Source of the DNA: JAFAGX01 sp035624215
GTDB taxonomy: Bacteria; Acidobacteriota; Terriglobia; Terriglobales; Acidobacteriaceae
NCBI GenBank assembly: GCA_035624215.1
Contig: DASPRY010000191.1
Span: forward strand, 1-64,000
DNA: 64,000 nt
Direction of reading: 5' to 3'
The translations under genes and the position numbers were made by a program. Every line of letters begins with the position of its first letter. Within the stretch, counting starts at the first letter, position 1. Shown here piece by piece: positions 51,250 to 59,510 of this stretch. The notes below the pieces were generated by a model. That model saw nothing but the letters and a program-made list of their open reading frames with translations. It was not told the origin of the DNA and ran no database searches.

Positions 51250-52910
51250 CTTCCTTTCGCGGCTGCAGCAAACCCCACGCCGCCCAAGGCAACGGAATCC
51301 AGGGGTAGAGTCACTGTCACGGTTGTTCCCTTGCCCAGCTCCGATTGCACTCGGATCTGGCCGCGGTGGCGCTCCACGATGCTGTGGCTGATGGCCAGCC
51401 CCAGCCCCACACCGTGACCCCTTTCTTTCGTGGTCTGGAACGGTTCAAAAATGTGGGAGAGCACTTCCGCTGAGATGCCTGTCCCGTCATCCCGCACTTC
51501 AATTTCCACCCCATCGTTCGCCGGGGTCATGCGGGTTCGCAGCCATAGATTGCCGCCGTGCGGCACCGCATCAATCGCGTTCATGATCAGCGCCAGTAAG
51601 ACCTGCTCGATCTGCGCGGAATCGCACTGCACCTTCGGCAAGTCATCGTCCAGATCAAGCTGCAACTCGATCCCCGCCATTTCCAGTTGGTGCCCCACCA
51701 ATCGGACGGCGCGGTCCACGATGGCGTTTAAGTCTGTGGTCGCCACGTTCATGGGCGCAGTGCGCGAAAAAGTCAGCAGGTTCCGTACGATGTCTCCGCA
51801 ACGCCGGCTTTCGCCGCTGATCAAGTCAAGGCATTCGGCGGCTTCTGCCAGCTTCTGGTCCTTCATTTCTCCGCGGTCGATCCATTTGCGCAGCAGTTTG
51901 GCGTAGGTGAGGATACCGGCCAGAGGATTATTGATTTCGTGCGCCACCACCGCAGCCATCTTGCCGATCGACGCCATCTTTTCGACGAGCAGAACGTGCT
52001 CATACGCTTTTTTTAGTTCGCCGGTCTTCTGCTCCACTCGATCCTCAAGCGTTTTGGCCCAAGCGACAATCTCCTCGTTGGCAGCTCGCAACTGCAGGCT
52101 CATGGCATTGAATGACCGGGCGAGGTCACCCAATTCATCCTGCGAAGTCACCTCGATCTGGTAACCCAGATCTCCCTTGGAAAGCCGCTTAGTGCCGTCG
52201 GCCAATACCCTCAGAGGTCCGGCCACCACTTTCACGATGAAGAGCCAGCTCAAGGCGGCGACAATCAACATGGCTGTGATCGTGTACACCAGCGTGCGGA
52301 CGTTGCTTTGGGCCAGTTGCGCGTCTGTCCTGGTCAGGGAAAGATTGGTATCTAGTACGCCTAGCACTTGCTGGCTGGCAGGATGGGCATGGCAGGCAGC
52401 GCTCGAACAAGCAGGTTGATTCTCAATCGGGGTGACGATTCCTAACACCCGGTGTCCGCCGCTATTTCGATAAATCCGGAACCGGTCGGGACGGTTGAGC
52501 CGCACCAGCGGCTGCGATTGTGAGTGGCACCCGTAGCAGGCCTCCGCACTCTTATCGACCATGCGGCTCACTTCACTGGCATCGGTCGAAAAACTAATAC
52601 GCCCTTGTTGATCAAAGATCCTCACCTTGATCATGCCGGGCTCGTCGGCCATGGTCTGTATCATGTGATACAGGCTTTCCCGATCGTTGTGCAGCATGGA
52701 GTAGGTGGCGCTGCGCCGGATGACATCGCTGACCCGCTCGGCGCTGGCCAGCGTCGCGGCTTCCAGATGCTGCCGCTGCAGGCGGACATTGAGGTAGCCC
52801 AAAAGCCCGAAAATAATCAGCAGGCTGGCCAGCAGCAACGCAATCAGCTTTGCGCTGAGGCGGTGCGTAAGATGCTTCCATCGAGCCCGACTTGGCTCAG
52901 TCTCCGGCAT
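51246..52910 (-). CDS. Histidine kinase with periplasmic haem c-attachment motifs
   Basis: 554 residues from ATG 52910. TM1 about 20-41, a periplasmic sensor with CYGCH (residues 125-129) and a CX4CH motif (Cys-168, Cys-173, His-174), TM2 about 205-227, HAMP, coiled coil, HisKA (VVAHEINNPLAGIL) and HATPase (DDGTGIS, GVGLGLAISHSIV). Both motifs lie in the extracytoplasmic domain where the ResBC machinery could attach haem, making this a plausible direct redox or gas sensor. Its start overlaps the NrfD-like gene by 14 bases. Confidence 0.88.
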   Translation of the reverse strand: MPETEPSRARWKHLTHRLSAKLIALLLASLLIIFGLLGYLNVRLQRQHLEAATLASAERVSDVIRRSATYSMLHNDRESLYHMIQTMADEPGMIKVRIFDQQGRISFSTDASEVSRMVDKSAEACYGCHSQSQPLVRLNRPDRFRIYRNSGGHRVLGIVTPIENQPACSSAACHAHPASQQVLGVLDTNLSLTRTDAQLAQSNVRTLVYTITAMLIVAALSWLFIVKVVAGPLRVLADGTKRLSKGDLGYQIEVTSQDELGDLARSFNAMSLQLRAANEEIVAWAKTLEDRVEQKTGELKKAYEHVLLVEKMASIGKMAAVVAHEINNPLAGILTYAKLLRKWIDRGEMKDQKLAEAAECLDLISGESRRCGDIVRNLLTFSRTAPMNVATTDLNAIVDRAVRLVGHQLEMAGIELQLDLDDDLPKVQCDSAQIEQVLLALIMNAIDAVPHGGNLWLRTRMTPANDGVEIEVRDDGTGISAEVLSHIFEPFQTTKERGHGVGLGLAISHSIVERHRGQIRVQSELGKGTTVTVTLPLDSVALGGVGFAAAAKGR

Positions 52911-54084
52911 GTTCGGCCAATACAGGAGCCGCACTCACACTCCTGGAGACCGCCCCGACCGGCTTGGCCACCGGTGCGGGTTGTACCTCGGGGAAAATCG
53001 GCAGGTACTTCACCGCCAGCCCGAACAGGGCAAAGCCGCTCGCGACGATCGTCAGTGTGATCATGAACTCGGTCCACTTCGGAAAATAATGGTGCCCCAC
53101 CCAGGTCTCAAAGCCGGTTACGCTCACATTCAGCCGGTTCGTCACAAAGCCCAGCAAACAGATCACCGAGGCCAGGTACAATCCGTTGGCTGAGCGCCGA
53201 ATTTTCTTGAAGCTCAATAGCGAAATCGGAATTACAAATGCAAGCGTCAACTCCAGCCATAGGAAATAAGCTTCGTAACTCGGCTTGACGATATTCGCCA
53301 ATTGTCCGCGATGGAAGAAATCCTGGAATCGCAGCAACGCATTAACCCAGAGCACCACCAACAAAACATCGCCCAGTTGGACCAGCACCGGCAGTTCAAG
53401 TTGCCGCCCAAAAACCCGTGAACTGAGCGATGATTCGAAGATCGTCATCGCCAGACCAACCGCAACCGCAGAACCGAAAAAGAAAAATGGCAGCGCTGGG
53501 GTGTACCAGAAGGGATGCAGCTTGGTCGGCATGATCAGGTAGAGAGCGCCGAGAGAACTCTGATGCAGGGTGGAAAGCAGAATCCCGGCCACCACCAGTC
53601 CGGCCGTAACGCCTTTGACCCAGCGCAATGGCCGCTTCAGGTTTAACCGCTCCAGCACATTCGGCAGAAATTCAAAAAACAGCACGGTGGTGTAAAACAT
53701 CACGCAGAATCCCACTTCAAACATCACCGAATGGGGATTCATGTAGATCAGCTGGTGCCAGATGAACCACGGTCGGCCAAGATCGAACAACAACCCAACG
53801 ATGACCAGACAATAGCCGAGAAATGCGGTCAAGATTGTCGGGCGGACCACGCTGCGCATCCACTCAATGTTCAACAGGTGCACTGCGCCGGTGACGATGA
53901 ATGCACCCGCTGCCAGCATTACGCCACACAACACGTCGAAGCCAATCCAGACACCCCAGGGAAACTGGTCACTCATGTTCGTTGCCGCTCCCAGGCCATG
54001 CGCATAACGCACATACGCCGAATAGATGCCCAGGCAAATAATGCTGACAAACGTCAGCCTCCAAAAAGTTGGCTTGAACTTCAT
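52897..54084 (-). CDS. NrfD/HybB-type membrane quinone-interacting subunit
   Basis: 395 residues from ATG 54084 with about ten TM helices. Segments such as SDQFPWGVWIGFDVLCGVMLAAGAF and ALYLIMPTKLHPFWYTP are typical of HybB-like NrfD proteins, which exchange electrons with quinone beside an FeS subunit. The start overlaps the FeS gene stop (ATGA). No molybdopterin or hydrogenase catalytic subunit is present nearby, so the pair may form a stand-alone quinone:FeS module. Confidence 0.9.
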   Translation of the reverse strand: MKFKPTFWRLTFVSIICLGIYSAYVRYAHGLGAATNMSDQFPWGVWIGFDVLCGVMLAAGAFIVTGAVHLLNIEWMRSVVRPTILTAFLGYCLVIVGLLFDLGRPWFIWHQLIYMNPHSVMFEVGFCVMFYTTVLFFEFLPNVLERLNLKRPLRWVKGVTAGLVVAGILLSTLHQSSLGALYLIMPTKLHPFWYTPALPFFFFGSAVAVGLAMTIFESSLSSRVFGRQLELPVLVQLGDVLLVVLWVNALLRFQDFFHRGQLANIVKPSYEAYFLWLELTLAFVIPISLLSFKKIRRSANGLYLASVICLLGFVTNRLNVSVTGFETWVGHHYFPKWTEFMITLTIVASGFALFGLAVKYLPIFPEVQPAPVAKPVGAVSRSVSAAPVLAEHAGD

Positions 54085-54854
54085 TGCGCGCTCCCCTGCT
54101 TCCTTTTTTCTTCCATCTCCGCCGCGGCAACGTCTTCGCGGCGGTGGGTGATCCAGTACACGCCTCCCAGCACCAGACTCCACAGCGGAATGAAGTCGGG
54201 AATCTTCGACATAACTTGCGCGGTGTATTCCGGCATCGGCTTGTCACCCAGCTTCTCCGATTTCGGATATGCGAACTGGTCAAAGGCCACGCTGGAAAGC
54301 AGCAACACTGACGTCCCGCCAACCTCATTCAGACCATAGATATGCGGCACATAGTTCGAGGGATTTTGCAGGATGCGATTCTGCGCCTCTTTGATCAGCT
54401 CATCCCGCTCGCCGAACTTGGTCGCCCCGGTCGGGCAAATCTCTGCGCAAGCCGTCTGCTGCCCGGCCTTCACCCGGTCCGGGCACATAATGCACTTGCG
54501 TACGCGGGGATTCAGCGAGTGCCATTCATATTTAGGCTGCGCGAATGCGCACGCCACCATGCAGTAACGGCAACCAATGCACTTCCAAACGTCATACACC
54601 ACCGGCCCCTCGGCCGTTTTGTGGAAAGCGCCCACCGGACAAACCGAGGCGCAGGCCGGATGCTCGCAGTGCATGCACAACCGCCGCATGAATTTATCTT
54701 GTTTGGTGAGAACGACCGTGTACTTGTGTTCTGACTGCACCGCCTCGGCGGCTATCTCGTCGTTGTAGGGCAGTTTGTTCTGTTGGGCACAAGCCACTTC
54801 GCACTGCTTGCAGCCGATGCATATCGTCGCGTCATATAGCAGCGCCTTGCTCAT
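54081..54854 (-). CDS. Four-cluster ferredoxin subunit (HybA/DmsB type)
   Basis: 257 residues with four Cys clusters: CIGCKQCEVAC, CMHCEHPACASVCP, CIGCRYCMVAC and CIMCPDRV...CAEICP, giving up to four 4Fe-4S centres. A hydrophobic C-terminal helix (IPLWSLVLGGVYWI) anchors it. No Tat signal is seen (starts MSKALLYDATIC), so it probably faces the cytoplasm or is carried by a partner. Directly upstream of and coupled to the NrfD-like subunit. Confidence 0.9.
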   Translation of the reverse strand: MSKALLYDATICIGCKQCEVACAQQNKLPYNDEIAAEAVQSEHKYTVVLTKQDKFMRRLCMHCEHPACASVCPVGAFHKTAEGPVVYDVWKCIGCRYCMVACAFAQPKYEWHSLNPRVRKCIMCPDRVKAGQQTACAEICPTGATKFGERDELIKEAQNRILQNPSNYVPHIYGLNEVGGTSVLLLSSVAFDQFAYPKSEKLGDKPMPEYTAQVMSKIPDFIPLWSLVLGGVYWITHRREDVAAAEMEEKRKQGSAQ

Positions 54855-54976
54855 GAAATTCTCTCCTTACTCCCCAGACAGACCTCCGTTCCGGCGGGAT
54901 GAAGTAAGAATGAAAGGATGAAATTGCCGGAACCAATCTGGTAGCCACGCACTCCGACTTCTGTGCATGGAGTGGC

Positions 54977-55014
54977 AAAAAAACGCCGGGTCCGGAAGTG
55001 AGCGCCGGACCCGG
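54977..55014 (-). terminator. Rho-independent terminator after the small cytochrome c gene
   Basis: On the minus strand a perfect 10-bp stem CCGGGTCCGG/CCGGACCCGG with a 9-base loop is followed by CG and seven T. It would end transcripts from the cytochrome gene, leaving partial read-through into the FeS/NrfD/kinase operon. Confidence 0.82.
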
Positions 55015-55185
55015 GAGAGCTGTTCCTGGCCGGAAAGTCAGGTAAGGGGATTCCCGGCTGCCTAGGCGGCCGGTTCCTGCTTCTTTCGGCCGAATTGAGC
55101 CGCTTGTTTTCATGGCCCACCTTGGCTCATGACTCACCCTCCCGCTTTCCTCCGCCGCAGGCGCGCACATCAGGAACAGCGAAAC
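55015..55185 (-). other. Structured 3' untranslated region of the small cytochrome c transcript
   Basis: Between the cytochrome stop and the terminator, the minus strand has CCGGC-C-GCCTAGGC-A-GCCGG and CCTG...CAGG hairpins. Frames here (e.g. 54832-55170) look non-coding. No known riboswitch consensus could be matched. Confidence 0.4.
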
Positions 55186-55518
55186 TTACTTCTTCTGCAG
55201 ATCACGCACGGCTTCAATTACTGCCTTTATCTGCTCCGGAGTGAGACCCTTGCTGGCAAACGCGTGCGTGGCTTTCTTATTTGGACCTCCATTGGCGACA
55301 AAGTCCGTCAGCTCGGTGTCCGACAATTTCTTGACGTCATCGGAAACCAGGCTGGGGATCTTGGCCGCCGGTTTGCCAGCTCCGTCTGCACCGTGACATA
55401 CCGCACATTTCGCTTTATAGATTGCGGCTCCGTCTTCGGCCCAGGATAAGCTGGGAATCAGAATGAATAGTGCTACCGCGATGGTCACAATCAACACCGC
55501 GATCCTCGTCATTTTCAT
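55186..55518 (-). CDS. Small monohaem cytochrome c
   Basis: 110 residues from ATG 55518 with signal peptide (IAVLIVTIAVALFILIPSLSWA) and one CAVCH motif in the class I pattern YKAKCAVCHGADGAGKP. A distal axial Met is not obvious in the short C-terminal half (ALTPEQ-type helix), so ligation is unclear. AGGAAAG precedes the start. Likely periplasmic electron shuttle for the following FeS/NrfD module. A CRP/FNR-like palindrome is found 173 bases upstream. Confidence 0.88.
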   Translation of the reverse strand: MKMTRIAVLIVTIAVALFILIPSLSWAEDGAAIYKAKCAVCHGADGAGKPAAKIPSLVSDDVKKLSDTELTDFVANGGPNKKATHAFASKGLTPEQIKAVIEAVRDLQKK

Positions 55519-55690
55519 GATTGCTTTCCTCTGTATGGATTTGTACGGCATGGGGAGAAAGTCCGGCCTTGTTGCCCTTTAGTAACTGTTGCGAAATTGA
55601 GCACTCGGCTACTCCCCGAGATCTGTAAATAAACCGCGCAGACCTACGCCGCGGGCTGATGAAATTCTCTGCTATAGGGAGCCTATCTGC

Positions 55691-55706
55691 TGTGACAGGA
55701 GTCACT
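55691..55706. promoter_or_regulatory. CRP/FNR-family-like site upstream of the small cytochrome c
   Basis: TGTGAC-AGGA-GTCACT, palindromic over GTGAC/GTCAC and closely similar to the two TGTGAT-N4-ATCACA sites of the main cluster. No strong core promoter could be tied to it. Confidence 0.5.
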
Positions 55707-55819
55707 TATGGTCGTGACCGATGGCTGTGGCGATATGCTACAGCGGACGATTGAGGAGAAATTCCGCTGCTTGGAAAGAACGAGGCGTTCTTAAAGTCCC
55801 TACCGAGTCCTTCAACAAC

Positions 55820-56902
55820 TCAGACGCCGACCTCTACCCGGGATGGTACGGTTGAATATCTCGCCCGCGCCATCTCGACGATTTCGCCAATCAAATCGGT
55901 GTACGAGCGCCCGGAAGCCTTGGCGGCCATCGCGAACTCCTGTTTGCTGGAAAGCCAGGGATTGGGGTTGGCTTCGATGGCATATACCTCGCCTTTTTCA
56001 GTCAGGCGCATATCAATCCGTCCATAGTCTCGCAGCTTCACCGCGCGATACGCGGCCAGCGCCGTGTCCTGCAGTTTCTGGGTCATATCTTCGTCCAGGT
56101 CGGTCACCAGATGCGACTTGGTCAGCTTATGAACCTGCGTCTCTTTCTCAAACTTCACATCGTAGCTGGCGATTCTTGGAATTCCTTCGGGCAGCTTTGA
56201 AAGATCGAGTTCCACCAGTGGCAATGCTTCCGCCTTCTCGTAGCTGCCCAGAATTCCTGCATAGATTTCCCGCCCTTCGATGTATTCCTCGATCAGCGCC
56301 GGAGAGTCGAATTCGTCCTGGATGTACTCGACCCGCTGCATCAGTTCTTTGATGCTATGAACTACCGCACCGGCATCGATGCCGATCGAGCCATCCTCCC
56401 ATACCGGTTTCACGATCAGCGGAAAAGAAATGTCGTGGGCGTGCTCGATGCGGCCGCGATAGGCGCTGGCAAAAAACGGCGTCTTGATACCGTGAAAGGC
56501 AAACATCTTCTTGGCCGTGGCTTTGTCCTGCGCCAAAAAATGCGCGTGCGGCCCTCCGCCGGTGTATTGCATGCCGAGCAGGTCCATGTATGCCGCCACA
56601 TTCATTTCTTTGGCGTCATCCCCGGCAAACGCCTCGGTGAGATTGAAGACCAAGTCAGCTCCGCATTTGGCCAGTGAAATCAGGCATTGTGGTGTCCCAT
56701 CCAGCACCTGATAAAAAGGCTCGTGACCGAGCTTCTCCAGGGCTTCGAAAATCTCTTCCCGGTCTTCTTTTTCTCGTTTGGTCTTACTGCGTGGTTTCTT
56801 ATTCTTTTTCTTCGCGGAAACTTTCTCCTCCGCCTTGGGAGCTTCTTCCTCCTCGCCCCAAACGTCGTAGAGCACCGCGACTTTCAGCTTTGCACTGACC
56901 AT
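55820..56902 (-). CDS. ATP-grasp ligase of the D-Ala-D-Ala ligase type
   Basis: 360 residues. The N-terminal domain (VAVLYDVWG, DLVFNLTEAF) carries an unusual Lys/Glu-rich insert near residues 20-48; the ATP-grasp core shows FPLIVKPVWEDGSIGI, the EEYIEGREIYAGILG strand and the C-terminal Mg-binding YGRIDMRLTEKGEVYAIEANPNPWL. Ddl-like, but paired with a zinc peptidase gene rather than with mur genes, so a peptide-bond-forming role outside peptidoglycan is likely (inference). Confidence 0.85.
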   Translation of the reverse strand: MVSAKLKVAVLYDVWGEEEEAPKAEEKVSAKKKNKKPRSKTKREKEDREEIFEALEKLGHEPFYQVLDGTPQCLISLAKCGADLVFNLTEAFAGDDAKEMNVAAYMDLLGMQYTGGGPHAHFLAQDKATAKKMFAFHGIKTPFFASAYRGRIEHAHDISFPLIVKPVWEDGSIGIDAGAVVHSIKELMQRVEYIQDEFDSPALIEEYIEGREIYAGILGSYEKAEALPLVELDLSKLPEGIPRIASYDVKFEKETQVHKLTKSHLVTDLDEDMTQKLQDTALAAYRAVKLRDYGRIDMRLTEKGEVYAIEANPNPWLSSKQEFAMAAKASGRSYTDLIGEIVEMARARYSTVPSRVEVGV

Positions 56903-56936
56903 TCCTGCCCTCCGGCTATCGAAGAACTCCCTTCGC

Positions 56937-57944
56937 TCATGGTTGTACGAACTTTCCTTTTGCCACGTGATTCATCGCCAGTGCGGTGGCATACACCGTG
57001 ATCTGAATCAGGTGTTCCGGCTCGCGGTTCAAATCGGCGAACAAGTTCAGCTCGTCTAGCCGCCTCTCGACCAACTCCACCAGCTTCTTCACTAAAGGAC
57101 GCTGCGCACCTGTCCAGTAAGCAACCTTGTCGACTACCGTCTTGCGATGCTGCTCCAGAAATTGCCGCGCCGGCTGAGAGTTTTTCCGACGCCTGGATGC
57201 GTCGAAAATATCCCGCAAATCGGTGTCCAGCAGAAGATCGCCCAACTGGACCTCCTGGCCATCGCGGTGGTAAAAGTCGGCCACCGTCATGTCCATTTCG
57301 TCCACGGTAACGTCGGTCTCTGCCCGCCGCCGCAGTGGATCGGTGTTGCCCAGCTTCTTGGTAATACGATCCACGTAGAGCAACTTCGCCATCGCGCCCC
57401 ATCCCCGGTAGCGCTTGCGCCAGGACGAACGCGGCGTCAGCCACACCGCAAAGGTTTCGGCAAAATCTTCGTCGGGATGTTTTTGCGCATACCATCCCGG
57501 TAAATATCGAACGTGATTGCGGGAGAAAAGGACTGGCCGATAGTTGTCGTGATAAGGCCGCCGAAATGGACCAAACAGTTGTTTCCACTCCGGCGTGCGG
57601 TGCAGCTTATAGGCATAGTTGAACGCGTGCCCCGCTTCGTGCCGCAGATACATCATGATTTCTTGAGGCTCTTCGAGGTCGTTGGTTTCCTTTTCCAGTT
57701 GCGCGAGCTGCGGATGCGCCAGGTAAAAAGGAATGCCGATGATCGGCTCACCCGAGGGGCAGCCCCATTCATCGGTCAGGTAAACCGCTGGCCGAAACTT
57801 GATCAGCTTCTTCGCTTCAAGCTCGCCATATAGCTGCTGCACAAATCGTTCCAGCGGCGATCCCTGAATCTTCAGCCCTAGTTCGCGAATGGGCTTGCCG
57901 AGAATCTCCTGCATCTCCGGCTGTGATTTTTCAGTTTCCGGCAT
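56937..57944 (-). CDS. Putative zinc metallopeptidase (zincin) paired with an ATP-grasp enzyme
   Basis: 335 residues, cytoplasmic. RHEAGHAFNYAYKLH provides the HExxH motif and DEDFAETFAVWL a third Glu ligand, as in gluzincin-like folds. It lies 34 bp upstream of the ATP-grasp gene in the same direction. Such peptidase/ATP-grasp pairs have been predicted to make or trim short peptides; no precursor peptide gene is visible here. Confidence 0.78.
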   Translation of the reverse strand: MPETEKSQPEMQEILGKPIRELGLKIQGSPLERFVQQLYGELEAKKLIKFRPAVYLTDEWGCPSGEPIIGIPFYLAHPQLAQLEKETNDLEEPQEIMMYLRHEAGHAFNYAYKLHRTPEWKQLFGPFRRPYHDNYRPVLFSRNHVRYLPGWYAQKHPDEDFAETFAVWLTPRSSWRKRYRGWGAMAKLLYVDRITKKLGNTDPLRRRAETDVTVDEMDMTVADFYHRDGQEVQLGDLLLDTDLRDIFDASRRRKNSQPARQFLEQHRKTVVDKVAYWTGAQRPLVKKLVELVERRLDELNLFADLNREPEHLIQITVYATALAMNHVAKGKFVQP

Positions 57945-58277
57945 GCTTTACCCAGTAAACACCAACCGCGGTGAGAAGAGATGGAGGAGGAAGGATAGTC
58001 TGCACCAAACTTAACACTAACGATTCCAGAGGCGATATCGCAGATCACTGCCGATCATGCACTAAGGTCAGTGCGATCTTGATGATGAAGTTCCTGAGGC
58101 AAGTGCTCAGTTGTTTGTCACTTCGCGGAGTCTGTCATCCTGAGGAAGCGCAGGGTTTCGCACGACGAAAGCCTGCCGGCGAAGGATCTATGCATTCCTG
58201 ACCGCAAGGCAGATAGATTGTTCCGCGGGAGCCTTCGCCTCGGGAAGTTCCCACTTCGTCAGGACGACAGCAGACCA
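57945..58277. other. 333-bp intergenic region
   Basis: The left part (57945-58131) has no recognisable gene. It holds an imperfect inverted repeat GATCACTG...CAGTGCGATC (about 58045-58080) upstream of the peptidase gene. The right part is the interspersed repeat at 58132-58270. Confidence 0.45.
58132..58270. repeat. Interspersed repeat with imperfect terminal inverted repeats
   Basis: CTGTCATCCTGAGGAAG at the left pairs with CTTCGTCAGGACGACAG at the right (15 of 17). About 139 bp and non-coding. The element at 61580-61703 starts with a related sequence, so this looks like a dispersed family such as REP/MITE types. Confidence 0.6.
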
Positions 58278-59432
58278 TCAATGCTTGTACCCTTCTGCGC
58301 TCTGCGCTTTTTTGAATTCGCGGAGCAGAAAGTTCACGTTGTCTTCGGTGGCCAGCGGCCCCATGATCCCGATGCGAAACACTTTGCCTGCCAGTTGACC
58401 GAACCCGCCGACAATCTCGATTCCCTGTTCCTCGAGCATTCGCGCGCGCACTTTGGCATCGTCGATGCCCTGCGGAACAGAAACCGTGTTGAGTGTCCAG
58501 ATGCGGTGGCCTTCGGCAACGTGCATGCGCAGGCCCATCGCCTCCACGCCCTTCACGAACATCTTGTGGCTGCGCAGGTGACGCTCCCAGCGATTCTCGA
58601 TTCCCTCTTCCGCAATCACGGCCAACGCTTCGTGCAGCGCATAGAACATGGAAATCGGCGCCGTATGGTGATAGCGGCGCGATACAGTTGTGTAATCACG
58701 AATCAGCTTCAAGTCCAAATACCAGCTTCGCGGCGGTGTCATACGCTGGTCGAGCCACTCGATGGCACGCGGTGAAAGAAACATCGGTGAGAGGCCCGGC
58801 GGACAGCTCAGTCCTTTTTGCGTGCAACTGTAAGCAATGTCGATTCCGGTTTTATCGGCGTTGATCGGCATCGAGCCCAGCGAGGTAACACAATCCGCAA
58901 TCACCAGCGCGCCCACCTCATGCGCGGCAGCACAAATTGCATCGCCCGGCTGCAGCGCGCCGGTGGAGGTCTCGGCATTCACGAAAGCAACCACGCTCGG
59001 CTTCTCGCGGCGGATGAAGTCCCACGCTTCCTGATCGGTGAAGGTCTCCCCCCAGGGCTTCTCCAGGCGCACCAGATTCGCGCCCTGCCGCTTTCCCATC
59101 TCGCTGATGCGGTCGCAGAAATATCCGTTGGCAAAGACCGCGAACTTTTTCCCCGACTCAACAAAGTTGACGACCGAAGCTTCCATGCCTGCGCTGCCGG
59201 TTCCGGAGATCACCATGGTGGTGCCATCAGTGGTCCCATAGGGCAGCTTCAACAGTTGCTCGACCTCACCCATGATCTGAAAAAAATATGGATCGAGGTG
59301 GCCGACGATCGGCTTGCCCAGCGCCTCATACACTCGCGGATGCACCATGCTCGGTCCGGGACCAAACAGATAGCGCTTGGGCGGTTGCAGCGGGGACAGC
59401 GCGGCGGTGGGAATCTCCTGGGTTGTGCTCAC
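58278..59432 (-). CDS. Class V PLP aminotransferase (alanine/serine-glyoxylate type)
   Basis: 384 residues. N-terminal LFGPGPSMVHPRV, SGTGSAGMEASVVN, NAETSTGALQP and the PLP-lysine segment YSCTQKGLSCPPG (Lys-206) match alanine-glyoxylate/serine-pyruvate aminotransferases, which move the amino group between Ala or Ser and glyoxylate or pyruvate. Monocistronic; its stop lies 7 bp from the end of the interspersed repeat. Confidence 0.92.
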   Translation of the reverse strand: MSTTQEIPTAALSPLQPPKRYLFGPGPSMVHPRVYEALGKPIVGHLDPYFFQIMGEVEQLLKLPYGTTDGTTMVISGTGSAGMEASVVNFVESGKKFAVFANGYFCDRISEMGKRQGANLVRLEKPWGETFTDQEAWDFIRREKPSVVAFVNAETSTGALQPGDAICAAAHEVGALVIADCVTSLGSMPINADKTGIDIAYSCTQKGLSCPPGLSPMFLSPRAIEWLDQRMTPPRSWYLDLKLIRDYTTVSRRYHHTAPISMFYALHEALAVIAEEGIENRWERHLRSHKMFVKGVEAMGLRMHVAEGHRIWTLNTVSVPQGIDDAKVRARMLEEQGIEIVGGFGQLAGKVFRIGIMGPLATEDNVNFLLREFKKAQSAEGYKH

Positions 59433-59510
59433 GGTAGAAACTCGCTCTCTGTGCGCGTGTGGAAGCTAAAGAATTAGTCTCCCAGAGTGTGCGCAGGAGT
59501 GCAAGGACGC

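Noticed and set aside
55015..55140. Possible riboswitch (cyclic-di-GMP, cobalamin or Moco type) between the cytochrome and FeS genes
   Set aside because: Hairpins are present, but none of the conserved core bases of these classes could be aligned.
54832..55170. Minus-strand frame of 112 codons upstream of the FeS gene
   Set aside because: It runs across the terminator hairpin and other stems and is rich in Arg/Pro/Gly from GC-rich non-coding DNA.
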